Positions 57,718-64,000 of a stretch of DNA of 64,000 nucleotides are shown piece after piece; position 1 is the first letter of the stretch; each line of letters starts with the position of its first letter. Below the pieces are notes generated by a model. The model saw only the letters and a list, made by a program, of their open reading frames with translations. It was not told the DNA's origin and did not search any database. This DNA is from Pseudonocardia thermophila (GTDB lineage Bacteria > Actinomycetota > Actinomycetes > Mycobacteriales > Pseudonocardiaceae). The stretch spans positions 62,001 through 126,000 of the forward strand of contig NZ_FRAP01000016.1 in NCBI RefSeq assembly GCF_900142365.1, in the 5' to 3' direction. The position numbers and the translations under genes were made by a program.

Positions 57718-58953
57718 TCAGTCCGGCCATCCCTCGACGAGGTGGCCGGCGCTGCGCAGTGCCGTGACCACCTCGCCGGAGTGGCCGGGTCCGCGGGTCT
57801 CCAGGACGAGGTCGATGTCGACGTCGCCCAGCGGAAGCGCCCCGGAGAAGCGGCTGTGCGCCACGTCCACCACGTTGGCGCCCGCCCGTCCCACCAGGGC
57901 GAGCAGCTCGGCCAGCGCGCCGGGTCGGTCGCTCAGGCGCACCCGGAGGGTGAGGTAGCGGCCGGCGGCCGCCATGCCGTGCTGGAGGACGTGCCAGAGC
58001 ACGAGCGGGTCGATGTTGCCACCCGACAACACGGCCACGACCGGGGTGGCGAAGCGGTCCGGTTCCTCCATCAGCGCGGCGACGGCGGCCGCCCCGGCCG
58101 GCTCGACGAGCAGTTTCGCGCGCTCGAGCAGCACCAGCAGCGCGCGCGAGAGCGCGTTGTCGTCGACCGTGACGATCTCGTCGACCAAGGCTGCGACCTG
58201 GGCGAACGTGAGCTCGCCCGGTCGGCCGACGGCGATGCCGTCCGCGATCGTGCGCATCGTCTCCAGCGCGACCGGCGACGCGGCGGCGATCGACGGCGGC
58301 CAGGCCGCGGCACCGGAGGCCTGCACCCCGACGACGCGCACGTCGGGGCGTTCGCCGCGCACCGCCGCGGCGATGCCGCCGAGCAGCCCGCCCCCACCGG
58401 TGCCGACCAGCACCGTGGCGACGTCGGGCACCTGCTCGAGGATCTCCAGCCCGACGGTGCCCTGCCCGGCCACGATGTCGGGATGGTCGAAGGGGTGGAC
58501 GAACTCGGCACCGGTGCGCTCGGCGAACGCGATCGCGGCGGCGATGCTGTCGTCGATCGTGGAACCGTGCAGCTCGACGGTGGCGCCGTAGCCGCGGGTG
58601 GCGCCCACCTTCGGCAGCGCAGCGCCCTCCGGCATGTAGACGGTGGCGTGGATGCCGAGCATCGCCGCCGCCAGCGCCACGCCCTGCGCGTGGTTGCCGG
58701 CGCTCGCCGCCACGACGCCGCGGGCCCGCTGCTCGGGCGACAGCCGGGCGAGCCGGGTGTAGGCGCCGCGGATCTTGAACGATCCGGTGCGCTGCAGGTT
58801 CTCGCACTTGAGCCAGACCGGGCCGCCGGCGAGATCGGACAGGGCGCGGGAGCTCGCCACCGGGGTCTCGGTGACCACCCCGCGCAGCAGCTCGCGGGCG
58901 GCGCGGACCCCGTCGATCCCGACGGGCGGAACGGTGGCGCCGGGGCTGTTCAC
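57718..58953 (-). CDS. ilvA: Threonine ammonia-lyase (threonine dehydratase) with ACT domain
   Basis: It converts threonine to 2-oxobutanoate and ammonia, the first step of isoleucine synthesis or a catabolic route. The 411 residues hold the PLP domain with Lys60 (TGSFKIRGAY) and the phosphate loop SAGNHAQG and GTGGGGLLGG, and a C-terminal ACT domain (LRVRLSDRPGALAELLALVG) for allosteric control. The GTG start is at 58953. It is convergent with greA (12 bp) and has the opposite strand to its neighbour at 59051. Confidence 0.93.
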   Translation of the reverse strand: MNSPGATVPPVGIDGVRAARELLRGVVTETPVASSRALSDLAGGPVWLKCENLQRTGSFKIRGAYTRLARLSPEQRARGVVAASAGNHAQGVALAAAMLGIHATVYMPEGAALPKVGATRGYGATVELHGSTIDDSIAAAIAFAERTGAEFVHPFDHPDIVAGQGTVGLEILEQVPDVATVLVGTGGGGLLGGIAAAVRGERPDVRVVGVQASGAAAWPPSIAAASPVALETMRTIADGIAVGRPGELTFAQVAALVDEIVTVDDNALSRALLVLLERAKLLVEPAGAAAVAALMEEPDRFATPVVAVLSGGNIDPLVLWHVLQHGMAAAGRYLTLRVRLSDRPGALAELLALVGRAGANVVDVAHSRFSGALPLGDVDIDLVLETRGPGHSGEVVTALRSAGHLVEGWPD

Positions 58954-59050
58954 GCGCCGATCCTCGCACTGATCCGGCCCCGCGGGTCCGGCGGCGGCGC
59001 GGTGGGCCGCCCGGTAGCCTCGGACCCGTACGGGTCGGGGGGAGGTTCGC

Positions 59051-59287
59051 GTGGTTCGGTTGCGCAGCGTCGCACCGCTCGCGGGGGCGGTGGCGCTGAT
59101 GGCGGGGGCGTTCGCGGCGGCAGCCGGCGCAGGCTGTGACGACCCGGGTCACCTCGAACGCACCCCGGAGGGCTACGAGCTGGTCGGCGGCTGCATCGCG
59201 CCCGGCGACGTCGTCGTGCCCGCCACCGCGCCGACTGCGGAGCCGGCGGTTCCGCCGACCGCTCCGGCGGGCGAGGCCCGCGGCTGA
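59051..59287 (+). CDS. Small exported protein, function unknown
   Basis: The 78 residues begin with a signal peptide (VRLRSVAPLAGAVALMAGAF ... AAAAGA). The mature part has two cysteines (CDDPG and GGCIAPGD) and a Pro/Ala/Thr-rich tail. The GTG at 59051 has a GGGGAGG site. A TAGCCT box is about 40 bp upstream. The family is not recognised; the two cysteines could form a disulfide. Confidence 0.6.
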   Translation: MVRLRSVAPLAGAVALMAGAFAAAAGAGCDDPGHLERTPEGYELVGGCIAPGDVVVPATAPTAEPAVPPTAPAGEARG

Positions 59288-59294
59288 TCCGCCG

Positions 59295-60437
59295 TCAGGC
59301 CTGGGCGAGCGCCGCGCGCAGGTCCTCGACCAGGTCCTCGACGTCCTCGATGCCCACGGACAGGCGCACGAGCGAGTCGGGCACCTCCAGCTCCGATCCC
59401 GCGACGGACATGTGGGTCATGGCAGCGGGCAGCTCGATCAGCGACTCCACGCCGCCGAGGGACTCGGCCAGGGTAAACAGCTCGGTGGCCGCGCACACCC
59501 GACGCGCCGCCTCCTGCCCGCCCTTGAGCGTGAACGACACCATCCCGCCGAAGCGGCGCATCTGCTTGGCGGCGATCTCGTGGCCGGGGTGGTCGGGCAG
59601 CCCCGGGTAGAGGACCCGCTCGACGGCCGGGTGCGCGGTGAGCATCTCGGCGATGCGCTCGGCGTTGTCGCAGTGCCGCTCCATGCGCACGGCCAGCGTC
59701 TTCACCCCGCGCAGGGTCAGCCACGCGTCGAACGGACCGGGCACCTGCCCCGTGGCGTTCTGCAGAAAAGCGATCTTCTCGGCGAGCGCGTCGTCGCTGG
59801 TGACGATCGCGCCGCCGACGACGTCCGAGTGGCCGCCGACGTACTTCGTGGTCGAGTGCAGCACCACGTCGGCGCCGAGCGCGAGCGGCTGCTGCAGGTA
59901 GGGCGAGGCGAACGTGTTGTCGACGACGAGCAGCGCCCCCGCGGTGTGCGCGACCTGGGCGATCACCGCGATGTCGGCGATGCCGAGCAGCGGGTTGGTC
60001 GGCGTCTCCGACCACACGAGCTTCGTCCGCGGGCTGAGCGCTGCCCGCAGCGCGGCGACGTCACCGAGGTCGACCGGCGTGTAGGTGACCCCCCATCCGG
60101 CGAACACCTTGTCGATGAGCCGGAACGTGCCGCCGTACGCGTCGTGCGGGATGACGACGTGGTCGCCCGGCGCGAGGATCGCGCGCAGCAGGACGTCGGA
60201 GGCGCCCATGCCGGACCCGAACGCGACCGCGTGCCGGCCCCCCTCCAGCGCCGCGAGGCACTCCTGCAGCGCGGTGCGGGTGGGGTTGGCGCTGCGGGAG
60301 TACTCGTAGCCGCCGCGCAGGCCTCCGACGCCGTCCTGCTTGAACGTGGACGACGGGTGGATCGGCATGGTGACCGCGCCGGTGACCGGATCGGGCTCCT
60401 GACCCGCGTGGATGGCGTTCGTGGAGAAGCCGGGCAT
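59295..60437 (-). CDS. metB: Cystathionine gamma-synthase / gamma-lyase
   Basis: This PLP enzyme makes or breaks cystathionine. The 380 residues carry the PLP lysine Lys198 in HSTTKYVGGHSD, the YEYSRSANPTR segment and SVGIEDVEDL. It lies 48 bp after cbs on the same strand, so the pair suggests reverse transsulfuration, methionine to cysteine. M. tuberculosis Rv1079 has the same context. ATG 60437 is 6 nt after TAGCCT (60449-60444), a likely leaderless start, in addition to any read-through from cbs. Confidence 0.93.
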   Translation of the reverse strand: MPGFSTNAIHAGQEPDPVTGAVTMPIHPSSTFKQDGVGGLRGGYEYSRSANPTRTALQECLAALEGGRHAVAFGSGMGASDVLLRAILAPGDHVVIPHDAYGGTFRLIDKVFAGWGVTYTPVDLGDVAALRAALSPRTKLVWSETPTNPLLGIADIAVIAQVAHTAGALLVVDNTFASPYLQQPLALGADVVLHSTTKYVGGHSDVVGGAIVTSDDALAEKIAFLQNATGQVPGPFDAWLTLRGVKTLAVRMERHCDNAERIAEMLTAHPAVERVLYPGLPDHPGHEIAAKQMRRFGGMVSFTLKGGQEAARRVCAATELFTLAESLGGVESLIELPAAMTHMSVAGSELEVPDSLVRLSVGIEDVEDLVEDLRAALAQA

Positions 60438-60485
60438 GCCGCGAGGCTACGCCGCCGCTCCGGACCCGACCGGGTGGGTACCCGG

Positions 60486-61865
60486 TCAGCTGCCCGAGCC
60501 GAGGAACGCCAGCACGTCCGAGCGGGTCACGACCCCGGCCGGCTTGCCGTCGACCAGCACGAGCGCGGCGTCGGCCTTGGCGAACGCGGCCATCGCCGTC
60601 TCCAGCGGCTCACCCGCGCCGATCGTCGGCAGCGGCTCGGACATGTGCAGCTCCAACCGGTCGGACAGCTGCGCGCGACCGGTGAACAGCGCGTCGAGCA
60701 GATCGCGCTCGACGACCGCCCCGGCGACCTCGGCGGCCATGACCGGCGGTTCGGCCCGTACCACCGGCATCTGCGAAACGCCGAACTCGCGCAGGTACTG
60801 CACGGCGTCGGCGACGGTCTCGTTCGGGTGCGCGTGCACGAGCGCGGGGATCGAGCCGTCCTTGCGGCGCAGCACGTCGCCGACGGTGGCGCCCTCGGTG
60901 GGCGGCAGGAAACCGTAGCTGGCCATCCAGGCGTCGTTGAAGACCTTGCCGAGGTAGCCGCGGCCGCCGTCGGGCAGCAGCACGACGACCACCGCGTCGG
61001 CGGGCAGCTCGCGCGCCACCTCCAGCGCCGCCCACGCCGCCATGCCGCACGAGCCGCCGACGAGCAACGCCTCCTCCCGGGCCAGCCGGCGAGTCATGTG
61101 GAACGAGTCGGCGTCGGAGACCGCGATGATGCGGTCGCAGATGTCCCGGTCGTAGGTGGTGGGCCAGAAGTCCTCGCCCACGCCCTCGACGAGGTAGGGC
61201 CGGCCGGTGCCGCCCGAGTACACCGATCCCTCCGGGTCGGCGCCGACGACCTGCACCTTCCCGTTCGAGACCTCCTTGAGGTAGCGGCCGGTGCCGGTGA
61301 TCGTGCCGCCGGTGCCGATGCCGGCCACGAAGTGCGTGATGCGCCCCTCGGTCTGCTCCCAGATCTCCGGCCCGGTGGTCAGGTAGTGCGATTCCGGGTT
61401 CTTCGGGTTGGCGTACTGGTTGGGCTTCCAGGCGCCCGGGATCTCGCTGACCAGCCGGTCGGAGACCGAGTAGTAGGAGTCGGGGTGGTCCGGCTCGACC
61501 GCGGTCGGGCACACCACCACCTCGGCGCCGTACGCGCGGAGCACGTTGCGCTTGTCCTCGCTGACCTTGTCCGGGCAGACGAACACGCACTTGTAGCCCT
61601 TGCGCTGCGCGATCATCGCCAAGCCGACGCCGGTGTTGCCGGAGGTCGGCTCGACGATCGTGCCGCCGGGCCGCAACTCGCCCGAGGCCTCCGCGGCCTC
61701 GATCATCCGCAGGGCGATGCGGTCCTTCACGCTGCCGCCCGGGTTGAAGTACTCGACCTTCGCCAGTACAGGTGCGGAGATGCCCTCCGCAACCCGTCCG
61801 AGGCGGACGAGCGGCGTGTTGCCGACCAGATCGGCGACGTGCTCGACGTAGCGCATGTCCGTCAT
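60486..61865 (-). CDS. cbs: Cystathionine beta-synthase
   Basis: It joins serine and homocysteine to cystathionine. The 459 residues contain the PLP domain (Lys47 in NPGGSVKDRI, EPTSGNTGVGLA, GTGGTITGTGRYL) and two C-terminal CBS domains, the second including MSEPLPTIGAGEPLETAMAAF. The close likeness to Rv1077 is clear along the full length. ATG 61865 is used; ATG 61856 (M-R-Y-V-E-H) matches mycobacterial starts, and neither has a good ribosome binding site. Confidence 0.94.
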   Translation of the reverse strand: MTDMRYVEHVADLVGNTPLVRLGRVAEGISAPVLAKVEYFNPGGSVKDRIALRMIEAAEASGELRPGGTIVEPTSGNTGVGLAMIAQRKGYKCVFVCPDKVSEDKRNVLRAYGAEVVVCPTAVEPDHPDSYYSVSDRLVSEIPGAWKPNQYANPKNPESHYLTTGPEIWEQTEGRITHFVAGIGTGGTITGTGRYLKEVSNGKVQVVGADPEGSVYSGGTGRPYLVEGVGEDFWPTTYDRDICDRIIAVSDADSFHMTRRLAREEALLVGGSCGMAAWAALEVARELPADAVVVVLLPDGGRGYLGKVFNDAWMASYGFLPPTEGATVGDVLRRKDGSIPALVHAHPNETVADAVQYLREFGVSQMPVVRAEPPVMAAEVAGAVVERDLLDALFTGRAQLSDRLELHMSEPLPTIGAGEPLETAMAAFAKADAALVLVDGKPAGVVTRSDVLAFLGSGS

Positions 61866-62010
61866 CGTCGCACCCGCTGAGCGCGCGGAGTCGACCGGAG
61901 CCGGATCTCCATCGCTTCGAGGGAGGGCACGAAACCCGGCGAACGGGTTAGGGTTCATCCTTACACATCACCGCATTGGTCCACCTGGACCACCAGGACC
62001 GGGAGATCCG

Positions 62011-62631
62011 TTGACGGGCAGCGAGGCGGAGAGGGAAGGCGACGAACCATCGCGCGCCGCCCGCACGGCTGAGCTGAACCACGCGGCGGCCGCAGCCGCA
62101 GCGGGCGACCCGCGGGCGCGCGACGCGTTCCTCGAGATGATCCGCCAGCCGATCCTCCGGTACTGCCGCGCCCGGGTCGGCCCGTCCGTGCGCGTGCAGA
62201 CCGGTGAGGACGTGGCCCAGGACGTGCTGATGGCCGTAGTCGAAGCGCTGCCGCGCTACCGGCCGAGCGAGGTCCCGGCGATGGCGTTCATCTACGGCAT
62301 CGCGCGCAACAAGGTCGCCGACTCGCTGCGCGCCTCGGGCCGCGACCGCTCGGATCCCACCGACGTCCTGCCGGACAGCATCTCGACCGCGCCGGAGCCC
62401 GAGGAGAACGCGATGATCTCCGCGGACGCCCGGCAGCTGCGCAAGCTGCTCGACCAGCTCCCGCCCGCGCACCGCGAGGTGCTGGTGCTGCGGGTCGCCA
62501 TGCAGTTCAGCGCGGAGGAGACCGCACGCGCCGTCGGCTCCACCCCGGGCGCGGTGCGGGTCACTCAGCACCGGGCGCTGGCGAAGCTGCGGGCCCTGCT
62601 GGCCGAGCAGATGGCCGATCAACCCAGGTGA
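62011..62631 (+). CDS. ECF sigma factor, SigD/ShbA-like
   Basis: The 206 residues contain sigma region 2 (DVAQDVLMAVVEALPRYRP, AFIYGIARNKVADSLR) and region 4 (LPPAHREVLVLRVAMQFSAEETA, then GSTPGAVRVTQHRALAKLR). An Ala-rich stretch precedes region 2. The TTG start at 62011 has GGGAG 6 nt upstream. No anti-sigma gene is visible next to it, although the window ends soon after. It could control growth-phase or vegetative sigma expression like ShbA, but this is inference. Confidence 0.88.
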   Translation: MTGSEAEREGDEPSRAARTAELNHAAAAAAAGDPRARDAFLEMIRQPILRYCRARVGPSVRVQTGEDVAQDVLMAVVEALPRYRPSEVPAMAFIYGIARNKVADSLRASGRDRSDPTDVLPDSISTAPEPEENAMISADARQLRKLLDQLPPAHREVLVLRVAMQFSAEETARAVGSTPGAVRVTQHRALAKLRALLAEQMADQPR

Positions 62632-62774
62632 GCCACCGCCCCTGCTGACGGTGTCCTCGCCCGGCAGGGCGGCTTCGTCTCCGGCCACCCGGCGCTCCTC
62701 GGTGGCGGCCGGGGTAACGGTCACGGACGTAGCCTCGGCCGCCCGGCAGAACGTCCGTGAAGGAGAAGGAACCG

Positions 62775-63989
<1,215 letters not shown>

Positions 63990-64000
63990 CGCCGGACACG

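Overview
This window comes from the chromosome of a high-GC actinomycete. It is most likely a member of the Pseudonocardiaceae, with Pseudonocardia-like features; this is inferred from gene order and protein flavour, not from a database search. Supporting signs are GTG/TTG starts, an actinobacterial RpoB/RpoC pair, a mycothiol amidase (Mca), a complete mce lipid-import operon, a mycofactocin-type alcohol dehydrogenase, and gene order shared with Mycobacterium tuberculosis around rplJ-rplL-mkl, rpmG-hadAB-trnW-secE-nusG and fadA3-cbs-metB-greA-mca.

Layout. (1) Positions 1-14,700 hold the translation/transcription core on the minus strand: tuf (partial), fusA, rpsG, rpsL, then rpoC, rpoB, rplL, rplJ, with an L10-leader attenuator before rplJ. 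A small plus-strand esterase gene sits between the rpsL and rpoC blocks. (2) 14,677-27,098 is one long minus-strand lipid transporter operon: TetR regulator, Mkl-type ATPase, two YrbE permeases, MceA to MceF and two Mce-associated proteins. Most of its genes overlap by 4 bp, and it ends in a perfect hairpin. (3) 27,100-39,030 is an accessory redox and regulation region. It holds an F420-type oxidoreductase with two frameshifts, an SDR with a divergent HxlR regulator, an HNH endonuclease relic, an R2-like ligand-binding oxidase next to a frameshifted alcohol dehydrogenase, a CPBP protease, a divergent two-component pair, an SCP2 protein, a MocR regulator and an alpha-methylacyl-CoA racemase. 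(4) 39,084-43,512 is a second core block: rplA, rplK, nusG, secE, tRNA-Trp, hadB, hadA, rpmG, tRNA-Met, tRNA-Thr and a cysteine-free S18. (5) 43,923-55,733 is accessory: a large LuxR/ATPase regulator, a CYP124/125/142-like P450, TenA, a serine hydrolase, a patatin, a 3-ketosteroid-dehydrogenase-like flavoprotein and an MFS exporter. (6) 55,800-63,989 is a thiol and amino-acid block: mca, greA, threonine dehydratase, cystathionine gamma-synthase, cystathionine beta-synthase, an ECF sigma factor and a thiolase.

How the parts fit. The mce importer, P450, flavoprotein dehydrogenase, racemase, SCP2 protein and thiolase together suggest uptake and breakdown of steroids or branched lipids. The cbs/metB/mca block serves transsulfuration and mycothiol-based detoxification.

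Main points for a second look: an S12 protein that naturally carries Arg at both positions (43 and 88) where Lys-to-Arg gives streptomycin resistance; a 19-bp palindrome holding both -10 boxes of a divergent leaderless two-component pair; a greA leader terminator reminiscent of E. coli GraL; the mkl gene inside an mce operon beside rplJL; a cluster of four damaged genes; and convergent genes whose stop codons abut with no spacer. I saw no CRISPR array, insertion sequence or prophage.
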